In this document: piece after piece, positions 35,927 to 44,946 of the stretch
How positions within the stretch are numbered: the first letter of the stretch is position 1
Layout: the number at the start of each line of letters is the position of its first letter
Assembly (NCBI GenBank): GCA_024636755.1
Contig: JAGXGL010000021.1
Location: 16,955 to 80,954 of the forward strand
Origin: Guyparkeria sp.
GTDB taxonomy: Bacteria > Pseudomonadota > Gammaproteobacteria > Halothiobacillales > Halothiobacillaceae
DNA length: 64,000 nucleotides
Direction: 5' to 3'
The notes under the pieces: model-generated
What the model saw: the letters and a program-made list of their open reading frames with translations, nothing else
The model's database searches: none
What the model was told of the DNA's origin: nothing
Made by a program: the position numbers and the translations under genes

Positions 35927-36166
35927 GCGGTTGGAAGGGTGTCCCGGCAGCAAACCGGGCTCCCTCCCGGCGCAACGGGGGACGAGCCGACCGGTACCCG
36001 AAAGGGTGTGATTCACAGGCAAGGGATGTCTGGCATGCAGCGAGTGGCAAACCGCAGGGAAATGGTCGCCAAAAAGGTATCTCCGCTGATAGGGCGGGTC
36101 GTGGCGATGGTCACGGCCCGCCTTTTTTGTGTCATCGGTGCCACCAGCCGAGCGGGGGTTGGTTTG
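35927..36166 (+). promoter_or_regulatory. Structured 5' leader of the first GGDEF-EAL gene (candidate cis-regulatory RNA)
   Basis: The 240 nt between argG and the next start are rich in local stems: CCCGG/CCGGG (35943-35947 with 35955-35959); CCCG/CGGG (35966-35969 with 35976-35979), extended by C35964-G35981; and ACCC-GAAA-GGGT (35996-36007), a GNRA-capped hairpin. A strong intrinsic terminator at 36093-36128 stands 38 nt before the ATG. This layout of stems, terminator, then gene is that of a transcriptional riboswitch or attenuator. I could not fit it to any class I know, including c-di-GMP-I and -II. It could instead be a long argG 3' end or a small RNA. Confidence 0.4.
36093..36128 (+). 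terminator. Strong intrinsic terminator before the first GGDEF-EAL gene
   Basis: An 11-bp stem, GGCGGGTCGTG (36093-36103) with CACGGCCCGCC (36112-36122) including one G-U pair, has an 8-nt loop and is followed by six T (36123-36128). It lies between argG and the ATG at 36167. Confidence 0.9.
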
Positions 36167-38890
36167 ATGCAACACACCGTGCAACGCCTGTTGATCGGGA
36201 TCATCGTGCTTGCAGCGTGGCAGTCCCCGATCCATGCCCAGGCATGGGCGAGTGACGATCGACTGATCAGCATCGGCGTGCTCACCATCACCAGCAAGGA
36301 GGAGGCGCAGGCGCGCTGGAACCCGACCGCCGATTACCTCAGTGACCGCATCAAGGGGACGCGTTTCGAGATCCGGCCGCTGTACCTGCAGGAAGTGGCA
36401 CGTGCCGTCCGGCAGAACGAACTGCACTTCGTTCACCTCCAACCACTTCAATTCGTCCAGTTGCGTGCCGACTACGGCCTCGAAGCCCTGGCGACCCGGG
36501 TGGTCAACGGCGCGGGCAGTCCGAGCAATCGCTTCGGTTCGGTGATCGTGCGCCTGGCCGGGCGCGATGAGATCAACGACCTGGCTGACTTGCAGGGCGC
36601 AATCGTTGCGGGGGTGGCGCCCAATGCCCTTGGGGCCTGGATCCTGGGTGCCGAGGAGATCGAACGGGCCGGGCTGTCGATCGAGAACGACATCCTGCCC
36701 CTGTACGTCGGTCTACCCATGAGCAACGTGCTCGGCGCGGTGGCAGCCGGGCGGGCGGATGCCGGTATCGTGCGGGCCGATGTGCTCACGCGGGAAATCG
36801 AAGCCGGGCGCTACACAGCCGAGACATTCAGCGTGCTCAACCGTGTCAGTGAACCGGGTTATCCGCATGCCCTCTCGAGCCGACTGGTACCGCAGTGGCC
36901 ATTGGCCGCAACGACGCGGACGGCGCCGGCATTGCGCCAACAGGTCCGTTCGGCGTTGCTCTCGATGCCGACCGATTCGGCACCCCTCCTTGCCGCCAAC
37001 CTGTCCGGCTGGTCTGAACCGGTCGATTACGGTGACCTCGAGGCGCTGGCCGATCGATGGCTCACCCCACCAGTCGACATGGTCGACTGGTTCCGGGCGC
37101 ACTGGTGGGTCGTGCCCGTCGGCTTGAGTGCGCTGTTATCCCTCCTGCTCTGGCAACAATGGCGAGCCCGCCGTCTTCTCGCCCAACGCGAGCGCGAGCA
37201 TCGGGCTGCACTGACGGCGATGCACGATGCCGTTGTCACGCTCGACGGGGAAGGGCGCATCCAGTTTCTCAACCCCTCGGCCGAGCGGTTGCTGCCTGAG
37301 GGGATGCAGTCGGTGGAGGCCGTGGGTCAACGCCTGACGGACGTGTTCGCGTTGATGTTGCGCCATGACACCCATGACTTTTCGCTTGCCGGCATGATCG
37401 AACAGTTGGCCACCCGCAGCTGGGTGGAATACGCGGTAATCCTCGCGCATGGCCATCCCAGGCGGGTGCTCAACCTGACGGCCGCTCGAATGGACGACGT
37501 CGCCGACCTCGGCGAGGTGCGGCGGCTGGTCGTCTCGATGATGGACATCACCGAGCTCGACGAGACCAGTCGGCAGCTGGCCTATCGCGCCACGCACGAC
37601 GAGCTGACCGGTCTGTTGACGCGACGGCATTTCCTCGATCAAGTCGAGTCGCGGATGCAGCCCACGGATGCAGAACGGAGCGGTGAAGGCGGAACGCTGC
37701 TCTGGGTGGATCTGGATCATTTTCGCCTGGTCAACGAAGGAGGCTCGCATCGGATGGGAGACGAGCTGGTCCGTCGTCTGGCGGGCTACCTGCGGGTCAT
37801 GTTGCCGCCCAACACGCCGGTGGGGCGCCTTGGCGGTGACGAATTCGGCATCTACCTGGCCGCGTCGGCCGGCGACGACTGGCCGGAACGGGTACTCCAC
37901 GCGATCCGGGATTTTCGCCTCGACGGGGACGACCGGGCGTTGCGCACCTCGGCCAGCATCGGTGTTCGCGAGGTGGCCGCTGATGGTGGCTACAACGCCG
38001 CCACCGTCCTCGAGGAGGCCGAATCGGCCTGTGTGACCGCTCAGAAGCTGGGCGGCAACCGCTTGGTCGGGTTCGAGGAAAGCGCCGGTGAACGGTCCCT
38101 GCGCCAGACCGATTTCGCCGAACTCAACCGTCTCAAGCAAGCGGTCGAGCAGGATCGTTTTGTGTTGCATGCCCAGGAAATCCACGCCATCGGCGCCGCC
38201 GAAACCGACGGGGTGCGTCTTGAGGTCTTGATCCGCCTGGCCGGAGAGAATGGCCAGTTGGGTTCGCCGGCCCCATTGATCGAGCTGGCCGAACGATTCA
38301 ACTACATGCCGCAGATCGATCGTTGGGTGGTCCGCCGGACGCTCCAGACCCTACGTGACCACTTGATCGCCGGGTCACCGCCGATGCGATTGACGATCAA
38401 CCTCTCCGGCCAGTCGATGGAGGACGGCGAACTGGTCGGCTTTGTCCGGGACACGTTGCAACATTACGAGATCGATCCGACCTGCTTGTGCTTCGAGATC
38501 ACCGAAACGGCGGCCATCGCGAATTTTGATCAGGCAGTGGAGCTGATAGCCTCGCTACGCGACCTTGGCTGCCTGGTGGCTCTGGATGACTTCGGTGGTG
38601 GCTTGATCTCGTTCGAGTTCCTGCGTCGACTCAAGCCGGACATCGTCAAAATCGACGGCAAACTGGTCTGCGACCTGGAACACGACCGCGTCGCCGCCGT
38701 GATCGTCGAATCCATTCACGACGTGGCGCGAGTCATGGGGGCCCAAACGGTAGGCGAGTGGGTGGAAACGCCGGCCACGCTGGCGCAACTCGAGCGCATC
38801 GGGGTGGATTTCGTGCAGGGCTACCTGCTGCATCGTCCAGAATCACTGGTCGAACGACTCGCCGCGGAGCGCCCGGTGTTGGCTGGCTGA
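36167..38890 (+). CDS. Membrane GGDEF-EAL protein with PhnD-like periplasmic sensor domain (both domains intact)
   Basis: This predicted c-di-GMP enzyme has a signal/anchor (1-25), a phosphonate/phosphite-binding (PhnD-like) periplasmic domain (about 30-300), a membrane helix (about 311-330), a PAS-like domain (about 345-460), GGDEF (about 475-630) and EAL (about 650-900). The GGDEF box (556-560) and its DLD/N/GD partners are intact, with no RxxD inhibitory site. The EAL box reads EVL (686), and the other catalytic residues are present: N in INLSGQ, ITE, DDFG (807-810), KID, E in GEWVE and Q in VQGY. It could act as both cyclase and phosphodiesterase. The ATG at 36167 follows GGGGG by 8 nt; the frame opens further upstream only through a terminator. 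Length is 907 residues. Confidence 0.9.
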   Translation: MQHTVQRLLIGIIVLAAWQSPIHAQAWASDDRLISIGVLTITSKEEAQARWNPTADYLSDRIKGTRFEIRPLYLQEVARAVRQNELHFVHLQPLQFVQLRADYGLEALATRVVNGAGSPSNRFGSVIVRLAGRDEINDLADLQGAIVAGVAPNALGAWILGAEEIERAGLSIENDILPLYVGLPMSNVLGAVAAGRADAGIVRADVLTREIEAGRYTAETFSVLNRVSEPGYPHALSSRLVPQWPLAATTRTAPALRQQVRSALLSMPTDSAPLLAANLSGWSEPVDYGDLEALADRWLTPPVDMVDWFRAHWWVVPVGLSALLSLLLWQQWRARRLLAQREREHRAALTAMHDAVVTLDGEGRIQFLNPSAERLLPEGMQSVEAVGQRLTDVFALMLRHDTHDFSLAGMIEQLATRSWVEYAVILAHGHPRRVLNLTAARMDDVADLGEVRRLVVSMMDITELDETSRQLAYRATHDELTGLLTRRHFLDQVESRMQPTDAERSGEGGTLLWVDLDHFRLVNEGGSHRMGDELVRRLAGYLRVMLPPNTPVGRLGGDEFGIYLAASAGDDWPERVLHAIRDFRLDGDDRALRTSASIGVREVAADGGYNAATVLEEAESACVTAQKLGGNRLVGFEESAGERSLRQTDFAELNRLKQAVEQDRFVLHAQEIHAIGAAETDGVRLEVLIRLAGENGQLGSPAPLIELAERFNYMPQIDRWVVRRTLQTLRDHLIAGSPPMRLTINLSGQSMEDGELVGFVRDTLQHYEIDPTCLCFEITETAAIANFDQAVELIASLRDLGCLVALDDFGGGLISFEFLRRLKPDIVKIDGKLVCDLEHDRVAAVIVESIHDVARVMGAQTVGEWVETPATLAQLERIGVDFVQGYLLHRPESLVERLAAERPVLAG

Positions 38891-38951
38891 CGGCGCACCC
38901 GCATTTGACCGAGCGATCGATAACAAGCAGGACATTGACGGTGACAACGAT

Positions 38952-41726
38952 ATGCCGCGATTCGGCACGGGGTGGAAATTGGGCGTGGGAGGAGTGCAGA
39001 CCGGTCGGCCGTTTGTCGTTGGTGGTAGACGGATCGCGTTTGCGTTGTTTGCCCTGGCCTGGGTTTGGCTCGTCAACCCTGCACCCGCACAAGCCGACCG
39101 GGACGCCGCGGCAACGTCGATTCAGGTCGGTGTGCTCGCCTACGCCGGCAAGGACGAGGCACTCGGCCGCTGGCAGCCGACCGCCGACTACTTGAGCGAA
39201 CGTAACCCGGGCTATCGCTTTGTCATCAAGCCCCTTTTTCTCTCCGAGTTGCGCAATGCGTTTGTCGAAGGGCGGCTTGATTTCGTTTTGACGCAATCGC
39301 TGCAGTACGCGGAGCTCTCCCGACTGGATTCCATCTGGCCGTTGGCGACCCTGGTGGTCGAGGCCAACGGCCAGCCCCTGGAACAGTTGGGAGCGGTGAT
39401 CTTTACCCGCCAGGGAACCGGCTTTGCCGAACTCGATGACCTGGTTGGTGCCCGGGTTGCCGGCACCAGCCCGAATGCGCTGGGCGGCTGGCTGCTCGGG
39501 ATGCAAGCACTGGAGAATGCCGGGCTGGATGTCGAGCACGAGATCACGCCGATTTTCACCGGGCTGCCTTTGGAGGCGGTAGTGGATGCCGTGCTCGATG
39601 GCCGAGCGCACGCCGGGGTGGTGCGTTCCAGCTTCTTTCAGAGTTACCTGGAAGCCTATCCCGACAGCCGGCTGGTGCCGGTGGGGGATGCGGCACGCGA
39701 GGGTTTCCCTTATCCCAGCAATACGCCGTTGGTGCCTGAATGGCCTTTTGCCGCCACCCGTCATGCGCCGGATGGCCTGGCGGCCGGTGTCGCCCGCCAA
39801 TTGATCGCCATGCCTGCCGACGCCCCGGCCGCCGAACAGGCACGAATTGCCGGATGGCGCCCGCCGTTGGATTACTCCATCGTCGAAAGGCTGCGCGACA
39901 AGTGGCTCCCCGATCCGATCTCCCCCGCGTCCTTGTTGCGACATTTCTGGCACTACTTCGTGCTGGTTCTGGCCGTGCTGCTCGCCTTGTTCGCCTGGCA
40001 GGCGCGGCGCGCCACGAAAAGACTGGGGGCCGAAAAACGTCGGCTCCGGCGCGCCTTTTCCGGTTTGCATACCGGCGCGGTACTCACCGACGCATCGGGG
40101 ACTATCCTTCTCACCAATCGGGCGGTCGAGGGTTTTGCGCGCGCGGACCTCGACGGGGAGTTGTTTGGGCGGCCGTTCTGTGAGGTGTTCAATCTCCAGA
40201 CCGAGGGGCTGTCACCACAATGTTCGTTCAGTGATCTGGTCGAAACGGTCGAGACCCAAGAGACGCGCTCGGTCGATGGCATGATCGAACGGGACAAGCA
40301 GCGATTTGACGTCAACCTCAAGCTCAGTCGGATCGAGGCGGAGGGCGGCACCCAGTTGCTCGTGTCGATGCTGGATGTCACCGATCTGCGCTCGGCCAAT
40401 GCACTCTTGAGCTACCGGGCCAACCATGACCGGTTGACCGGGGTGCTCAACCGGGAGGCCATGGAGGAATTTCTCTCCCAGGCCATGCCCGGCAGGGCGC
40501 CACGCAACGAACCGGTCCACGCCAGTTGTCTAGTCTGGACCGACCTCGACGAGTTCCGGCTGCTCAACGAAATCGGCAGCCGCGAGTTGGGCGACCGCAT
40601 CCTCGCCTCGCTGGCCAGTCACTTCTCGCTCGAATTGCCGTCGGATGCCGTGCTCGCGCGTATGGGGGTGGACGAATTCGCCATCTGGATGCCACTAGCC
40701 AGCCGCGACACCTGCGCCCTGGTCGCCCGTGAGGTGCTGGAAATCATTCACGCGTTTCGGCTGCCCGACGAGCACGAACACCTGCGGCTCAAGGCCAGTG
40801 TCGGCGTGACTCGGATCGACAGCGACGATCTGCTCGCCTCGCGACGCCTGGAAGACGCTGAGCGTGCGTGCCAGAGTGCCCAACGGCTGGGGGGCGACCG
40901 GGTGGTGCAATTCTCCGGCGAGGACACCGAGATGCTGGAGCGCGAGCAACAGATCCAACGATACAATGCCCTGCGCGCAGCAATCGCCGAGGATCGACTT
41001 AACCTGGCCGCCCAGCATATCGTCCCCGTAAAGGCGGGGATTCCCATGCTCCACGAGATGCTCCTGCGCGTGACCGACGCCGATGGGCGCCTGCGATTTC
41101 CCAGTGAATACATAGAGATCGCCGAGAAACATCATGCCATGGGCGAAATCGACCGCTGGGTGATTCGCCATAGCTGCCGCTGGCTTGCTCGCCAGCCGCC
41201 AGATCGCGGCACAGTGAGCATCAATCTCTCCGCTCACTCGGTGCAAGACCCGGAGATGCTGGAGTTCATCCGCCATGAGCTCGGCGAATGGAACGTGGAC
41301 CCGGCGCGGGTGGTCTTCGAGATCACCGAAACCGCGGCGATCGTCAACCTCGATCAGGCCGAACGATTGATCGGGGCAATGCGCCGTATCGGGTGCCGAT
41401 TTGCCCTGGACGACTTCGGCGGCGGTTTCCTTTCGTTCGAATACCTGCGTCGTCTCAACCCGGACATCATCAAGATCGACGGGCGATTGGTCGAAGACCT
41501 GTCACATGATCCCGTGGCCGCTGTAATCGTCTCCGCCATCGTCCAGGTGTCACGCGTAATGGGCGCGCAGACCGTGGCCGAATGGGTGGAAACCGACGAC
41601 CAGTATCGACAAGTGACCGAGATGGGTGTCGATTACATCCAAGGCTTCCTGCTGCATCGCCCGACTCCGTTGGACAACGGTGGGGCCGAACCGTCTAGAG
41701 GGCACGCAGGGCCTGACCTCGTCTAA
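38952..41726 (+). CDS. Membrane GGDEF-EAL protein with PhnD-like sensor domain, degenerate GVDEF
   Basis: This is a tandem paralogue of the preceding gene with the same order: signal/anchor (about 28-48), PhnD-like periplasmic domain (about 55-320), membrane helix (about 334-352), PAS-like domain, GGDEF and EAL. The cyclase box is GVDEF (572-576), with valine for the second glycine, so cyclase activity is probably lost. The EAL box reads EML (702), and the remaining phosphodiesterase residues are kept (NLSAHS, ITE, DDFG 820-823, KID, AEWVE, IQGF). I predict a phosphodiesterase, possibly GTP-regulated. No good ribosome site precedes the ATG at 38952, so the start is uncertain. Length is 924 residues; 61 nt separate it from the first gene. 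Confidence 0.88.
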   Translation: MPRFGTGWKLGVGGVQTGRPFVVGGRRIAFALFALAWVWLVNPAPAQADRDAAATSIQVGVLAYAGKDEALGRWQPTADYLSERNPGYRFVIKPLFLSELRNAFVEGRLDFVLTQSLQYAELSRLDSIWPLATLVVEANGQPLEQLGAVIFTRQGTGFAELDDLVGARVAGTSPNALGGWLLGMQALENAGLDVEHEITPIFTGLPLEAVVDAVLDGRAHAGVVRSSFFQSYLEAYPDSRLVPVGDAAREGFPYPSNTPLVPEWPFAATRHAPDGLAAGVARQLIAMPADAPAAEQARIAGWRPPLDYSIVERLRDKWLPDPISPASLLRHFWHYFVLVLAVLLALFAWQARRATKRLGAEKRRLRRAFSGLHTGAVLTDASGTILLTNRAVEGFARADLDGELFGRPFCEVFNLQTEGLSPQCSFSDLVETVETQETRSVDGMIERDKQRFDVNLKLSRIEAEGGTQLLVSMLDVTDLRSANALLSYRANHDRLTGVLNREAMEEFLSQAMPGRAPRNEPVHASCLVWTDLDEFRLLNEIGSRELGDRILASLASHFSLELPSDAVLARMGVDEFAIWMPLASRDTCALVAREVLEIIHAFRLPDEHEHLRLKASVGVTRIDSDDLLASRRLEDAERACQSAQRLGGDRVVQFSGEDTEMLEREQQIQRYNALRAAIAEDRLNLAAQHIVPVKAGIPMLHEMLLRVTDADGRLRFPSEYIEIAEKHHAMGEIDRWVIRHSCRWLARQPPDRGTVSINLSAHSVQDPEMLEFIRHELGEWNVDPARVVFEITETAAIVNLDQAERLIGAMRRIGCRFALDDFGGGFLSFEYLRRLNPDIIKIDGRLVEDLSHDPVAAVIVSAIVQVSRVMGAQTVAEWVETDDQYRQVTEMGVDYIQGFLLHRPTPLDNGGAEPSRGHAGPDLV

Positions 41727-41784
41727 AGCAGCTCGCTGCTCGATTCAAACCCGACTGCGATTCATTTTTGATTGGAGACAACCC

Positions 41785-42168
41785 ATGCGCATTCTTCACA
41801 CCATGATCCGTGTCAGTGACCTCGAGAAATCGCTGGCCTTCTATACCGACGTACTCGGCATGAAGCTGTTGCGCCAGCAGGACTACCCGGCCGGTGAATT
41901 TACCCTGGCCTTCGTCGGTTATGGCGAAGAGAGCGAAACTGCCGTGCTGGAGTTGACCTACAACTGGGGTGATCACCAGTACGACCTCGGTGATGGCTAT
42001 GGCCACATCGCGATCGAGGTCGATGATGTCTACGCCGCCGGCGAAAAGATCCGCGAGAAAGGGGGCACGATCCTGCGGGAACCCGGCCCGATGAATGCCG
42101 GTTCCACCATCATTGCGTTCGTCGCGGATCCGGACGGGTATGCCATTGAATTGATCGGTGCGAAGTGA
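41785..42168 (+). CDS. gloA: Lactoylglutathione lyase (glyoxalase I)
   Basis: GloA converts the methylglyoxal-glutathione hemithioacetal to S-lactoylglutathione. The four metal ligands are recognisable: His5 (ILHTMIRV), Glu in AVLELTYN, His in GYGHIAIEV and Glu in DGYAIELIG. The metal-site spacing is that of the short, nickel-type bacterial enzymes of about 130 residues; this one has 127. GGAG lies 8 nt before the ATG at 41785. A terminator follows about 55 nt after the stop. Confidence 0.96.
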   Translation: MRILHTMIRVSDLEKSLAFYTDVLGMKLLRQQDYPAGEFTLAFVGYGEESETAVLELTYNWGDHQYDLGDGYGHIAIEVDDVYAAGEKIREKGGTILREPGPMNAGSTIIAFVADPDGYAIELIGAK

Positions 42169-42206
42169 GGGAAAAATAGACCGCTGTCAAGCCTTGACAG
42201 TGAGTA

Positions 42207-42421
42207 TTTTCCACATACAGCGAGGCGCAACGTCGGTTGCGCCTTTTTCGTGCACGATGAATCAGTCAGTTAGCGAAGGGGGTTGTCTAACCCATTGTTA
42301 TCAAATGTTTTTGCTCAGAGTGCGACAGTTTGGTTAAAAATTACCCAACAGTGTCTCCTGCCTTGTAGGACCGACCATTCTGGGTTTCTTCCACATAGTT
42401 ATCCACAGTTTCTGTGAAAAA
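42207..42421. promoter_or_regulatory. Cluster of DnaA-box matches
   Basis: Three 9-mers fit the consensus TTWTNCACA exactly: TTTTCCACA (42207-42215, plus), TTATCCACA (42399-42407, plus) and TTTTTCACA (42413-42421, minus). A fourth at 42387-42395 has one mismatch. The stretch between holds AT-rich sequence around 42285-42345. It may be a DnaA-titration or regulatory site, or the relic of a replicon; nothing here proves binding. Confidence 0.35.
42223..42248 (+). terminator. Intrinsic terminator of gloA
   Basis: AGGCGCAAC (42223-42231) pairs perfectly with GTTGCGCCT (42236-42244), loop GTCG, followed by T-run to 42248. Confidence 0.92.
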
Positions 42422-42565
42422 CTTTGGCGGGTCGAAATCGGCGCGATTCCGGTCGATCTCGTACCGATCGGTGTCACGGTTAAACCGGCCGAGACGGCAT
42501 ACTTCGCTTGGAGTCAGGGCTGTGCCGTAAGTAGCAAGGCGATGCACTCGCTCGACGACATGCAA
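42341..42565 (-). CDS. Doubtful small hypothetical reading frame
   Basis: A 74-codon frame begins with ATG at 42565 and would encode a hydrophilic, Asp/Arg-rich peptide (for example RYEIDRNRADFDPPKFF). No ribosome site precedes it, its third-position GC is clearly below that of its neighbours, and I recognise no family. It overlaps two perfect and one near DnaA-box match. It may be a decayed or transferred fragment, or chance. Confidence 0.2.
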   Translation of the reverse strand: MHVVERVHRLATYGTALTPSEVCRLGRFNRDTDRYEIDRNRADFDPPKFFTETVDNYVEETQNGRSYKAGDTVG

Positions 42566-42598
42566 CTGTCATATTCGCGGCGTAGGCTTCGCTATATT

Positions 42599-42618
42599 CC
42601 ATAGTCCATATACTGTGG
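42599..42618 (+). promoter_or_regulatory. Palindromic operator candidate over the gap-arsJ promoter
   Basis: CCATAGT (42599-42605) and ACTGTGG (42612-42618) form an inverted repeat with one mismatch around a 6-nt centre. It contains a -10-like TATACT (42609-42614). Overlap of palindrome and -10 would suit repression by an ArsR-like protein, but no arsR gene is adjacent and the -35 is poor. Confidence 0.35.
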
Positions 42619-42661
42619 CCGCGCCGATCAAGGCCATCGACACCAGCGGGAGAGTTAAGGC

Positions 42662-43675
42662 ATGACGATTCGGGTAGGCATCAACGGGTTCGGGCGTATT
42701 GGCCGGTTGGCATTCCGGGCCTTGGCCGACCGCCCGGACCTCGGTCTCGAGGTGGTGCACGTCAATGAAATCGCCGCCGACGCTGCCTGCATGGCGCACC
42801 TGACGGAATTTGATTCCGTGCATGGCCGTTGGCAACGGTCGATCGCGGGGGAGGGTGACACCCTGACGCTGGACGGGCGGGATATCCGCTTTACTCGAAG
42901 CGAGTCGGTGGAAGGGATCGACTGGGGCCGCTCCTCGGTTGACGTGGTAATCGAGGCGACCGGCCGTTGGCGGCGCTTCGAGGAAATCACGCCGCACCTG
43001 GAGCAGGGGGCGTCACGCGTCGCCGTGGCCGCGCCGGTCAAGCATGATGAGGTGCTCAACGTCGTCATGGGCGTGAACCACGACCTGTTCGATGCCAGCC
43101 GTCACCAGGTCGTCACCGCCGCCTCCTGCACCACCAACTGCCTGGCGCCGGTGGTCAAGGTGTTGCACGAGGGGCTGGGTATCCAGCGCGGCACGATGAC
43201 CACCATGCATGACCCGACCAACACGCAGGTGGTGGTCGACAAGGGCGACAAGGACTGGCGCCGCGCCCGGGCCTCGTCGATGTCACTTTCGCCCACCACC
43301 ACGGGCTCGGCCAAGGCCATCGGCGCGATCTTCCCGGAGCTCGACGGGCGGCTCAACGGGCTGGCCGTGCGAGTGCCGTTGCTCAATGCCTCGTTGACCG
43401 ATTTCGTCTTCACCCCCGCGCGCTCCACCACGGTCGACGAGGTCAATGGGCTGTTGCGCGAGGCCGCCGACGGGGAGTTGAAGGACATCCTGGGGTTCGA
43501 GACCCGTCCGCTGGTCTCGGTGGATTACACCAATGATCCGCGCTCCTCGATCATCGATGCGCCCTCGACCATGGTGATCGACCAGGATCTGGTCAAAGTG
43601 CTGGCCTGGTACGACAACGAGTGGGGCTATGCCCAGCGGCTGGTCGAACTCGTGTCGATGATCGGTCGGGCCTGA
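42662..43675 (+). CDS. ArsJ-associated glyceraldehyde-3-phosphate dehydrogenase
   Basis: This is a full-length GAPDH (337 residues) with NAD motif GINGFGRIGR, catalytic cysteine in AASCTTNCLAP and the C-terminal WYDNEWGYAQR. It is 20 nt from arsJ on the same strand. In the described arsenate pathway, a dedicated GAPDH forms the unstable 1-arseno-3-phosphoglycerate from arsenate, and ArsJ exports it. The pairing, rather than any single residue I can point to, is the reason for preferring this role over central glycolysis. A separate housekeeping gap/pgk is expected elsewhere. Confidence 0.9.
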   Translation: MTIRVGINGFGRIGRLAFRALADRPDLGLEVVHVNEIAADAACMAHLTEFDSVHGRWQRSIAGEGDTLTLDGRDIRFTRSESVEGIDWGRSSVDVVIEATGRWRRFEEITPHLEQGASRVAVAAPVKHDEVLNVVMGVNHDLFDASRHQVVTAASCTTNCLAPVVKVLHEGLGIQRGTMTTMHDPTNTQVVVDKGDKDWRRARASSMSLSPTTTGSAKAIGAIFPELDGRLNGLAVRVPLLNASLTDFVFTPARSTTVDEVNGLLREAADGELKDILGFETRPLVSVDYTNDPRSSIIDAPSTMVIDQDLVKVLAWYDNEWGYAQRLVELVSMIGRA

Positions 43676-43695
43676 GGCAAGCACACGGAGTCACC

Positions 43696-44946
43696 ATGCC
43701 TACCGCGCTACGCCACTACCTCACCATCACCGGCAACTATTGGCTGTTCACCCTGACCGACGGGGCGATCCGCATGCTGGTGGTGCTGCATTTCTACCAG
43801 CTCGGCTACTCGCCGTTCGCCATTGCGATGCTGTTTCTCTTCTACGAGTTCTTCGGCATCGTCACCAACCTGGTGGGGGGCTGGCTGGGCGCGCGTATCG
43901 GCCTGAATCGAACCATGCAGGTCGGTACTGGGCTGCAGATCGCCGCGTTGCTGATGCTGACGGTGCCCGATCCCTGGTTGACGGTGGCCTATGTGATGCT
44001 GGCCCAGGCGCTTTCCGGCATCGCCAAGGATCTCAACAAGATGTCGGCGAAGGCCGGGGTCAAGCTGGTCGCGCGCGAGGGCAACGCGCAGCTGTTCCGC
44101 TGGGTCGCCTGGATCACCGGTTCGAAAAATGCCCTGAAGGGCGCAGGGTTCTTCCTCGGCGCCGTGTTGCTGGCCGCGATTGGATTCCAGGGGGCCATGG
44201 GCCTGCTTGCCGCGCTGTTGGTAGTGGGCTTCCTGATGACCTTGACGCTGCCGGGCGGTTTCGGCGCCATCAAGGCCAAGACCGGGGTTCGGCAGATGTT
44301 CGCCCGCGAGCCATTGATCAATTGGTTGGCCGCGGCCCGGTTGTTCCTGTTCGGCGCTCGCGATGTCTGGTTCGTGGTCGCGCTGCCGGTCTTCCTCGTC
44401 TCGATCGGCTGGGATTTCCACTGGGTCGGGGCCTACCTTGCCCTGTGGGTGATTGGTTACGGGGTGGTTCAGTCCGCGGCCCCCTGGTTGCTCGGCGCAC
44501 GTCGGCCGAAAACCGGATCAGGCCCCGGTGGCCCAACGGATGGCTCACCTGATGGCCCCGGTGCCCGCACCGCGGTCATCTGGAGCTTTGCCCTGGTCCT
44601 GCCGCTGGGCGCACTGCTGCTGGCGATTGCGTCGGGGCAGACGGCCGGTTGGATCATCACCCTGGGCCTGGCGTTCTTCGGCGTGGTGTTCGCGCTCAAT
44701 TCGGCCACCCACTCGTACCTGGTGTTGCGCTATTCGGCCGATGAAAAAACGTCAGAGAACGTGGGGTTCTACTACGCCGCGAATGCGGGCGGGCGTTTGC
44801 TGGGCACCGTGCTCTCCGGGGCAAGCTACCAGTGGCTGGGTATTGCTGGCAGCCTCGGCTTTGCGCTGGCCTTCGTGGTGATTGCGGGCCTTCTGAGTCT
44901 GCGACTCGTCGCGCTGGAATCGAGCTTGGGCGGGGAGGGCGACTGA
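43696..44946 (+). CDS. arsJ: Organoarsenical (1-arseno-3-phosphoglycerate) efflux MFS transporter ArsJ
   Basis: This is an inner-membrane major facilitator protein of 416 residues with about twelve hydrophobic helices. The opening GNYWLFTLTDGAIRMLVVLHF, and the nearby LFLFYEFFGIVTNLVGGWLGARIGLNRTMQ, match the ArsJ family as I know it. A Gly/Pro-rich loop (GSGPGGPTDGSPDGPG) interrupts the second half. The ATG at 43696 has CGGAG upstream; an earlier in-frame start lies inside gap. No arsenate reductase, arsB or arsR gene is seen nearby, so this would be an arsC-independent resistance unit. Confidence 0.9.
   Translation: MPTALRHYLTITGNYWLFTLTDGAIRMLVVLHFYQLGYSPFAIAMLFLFYEFFGIVTNLVGGWLGARIGLNRTMQVGTGLQIAALLMLTVPDPWLTVAYVMLAQALSGIAKDLNKMSAKAGVKLVAREGNAQLFRWVAWITGSKNALKGAGFFLGAVLLAAIGFQGAMGLLAALLVVGFLMTLTLPGGFGAIKAKTGVRQMFAREPLINWLAAARLFLFGARDVWFVVALPVFLVSIGWDFHWVGAYLALWVIGYGVVQSAAPWLLGARRPKTGSGPGGPTDGSPDGPGARTAVIWSFALVLPLGALLLAIASGQTAGWIITLGLAFFGVVFALNSATHSYLVLRYSADEKTSENVGFYYAANAGGRLLGTVLSGASYQWLGIAGSLGFALAFVVIAGLLSLRLVALESSLGGEGD

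Larger units (their letters stand above)
42169..42661. other. AT-richer gloA-gap intergenic region
   Basis: This is the longest gene-poor stretch (493 nt) and visibly richer in A+T than its surroundings. It holds, in order, a perfect 7-bp inverted repeat CTGTCAA/TTGACAG (42184-42200), the gloA terminator, four DnaA-box-like sites, a doubtful minus-strand reading frame (42341-42565), and a palindrome overlapping a likely promoter for the gap gene. Confidence 0.7.

Noticed and set aside
35990..36090. Possible c-di-GMP-I (GEMM) aptamer in the GGDEF-EAL leader
   Set aside because: CACAGGCAA and a GAAA-capped stem recall the aptamer, but the tetraloop hairpin comes before instead of after the CACAGG element, and the second conserved strand (ACGCAAAGC then CCUAA) could not be found. 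Known cobalamin, TPP, FMN, SAM, glycine and ZTP patterns also failed to match.
35939..36166. An N-terminal extension of the first GGDEF-EAL protein starting at 35939
   Set aside because: It would be translated through the terminator hairpin and adds 76 unconserved residues before a normal signal peptide; the ATG at 36167 has a good ribosome site.
42341..42565. The minus-strand 74-codon frame as evidence for a new gene at the DnaA-box cluster
   Set aside because: No ribosome site, low third-position GC and no family; kept only as a low-confidence entry.
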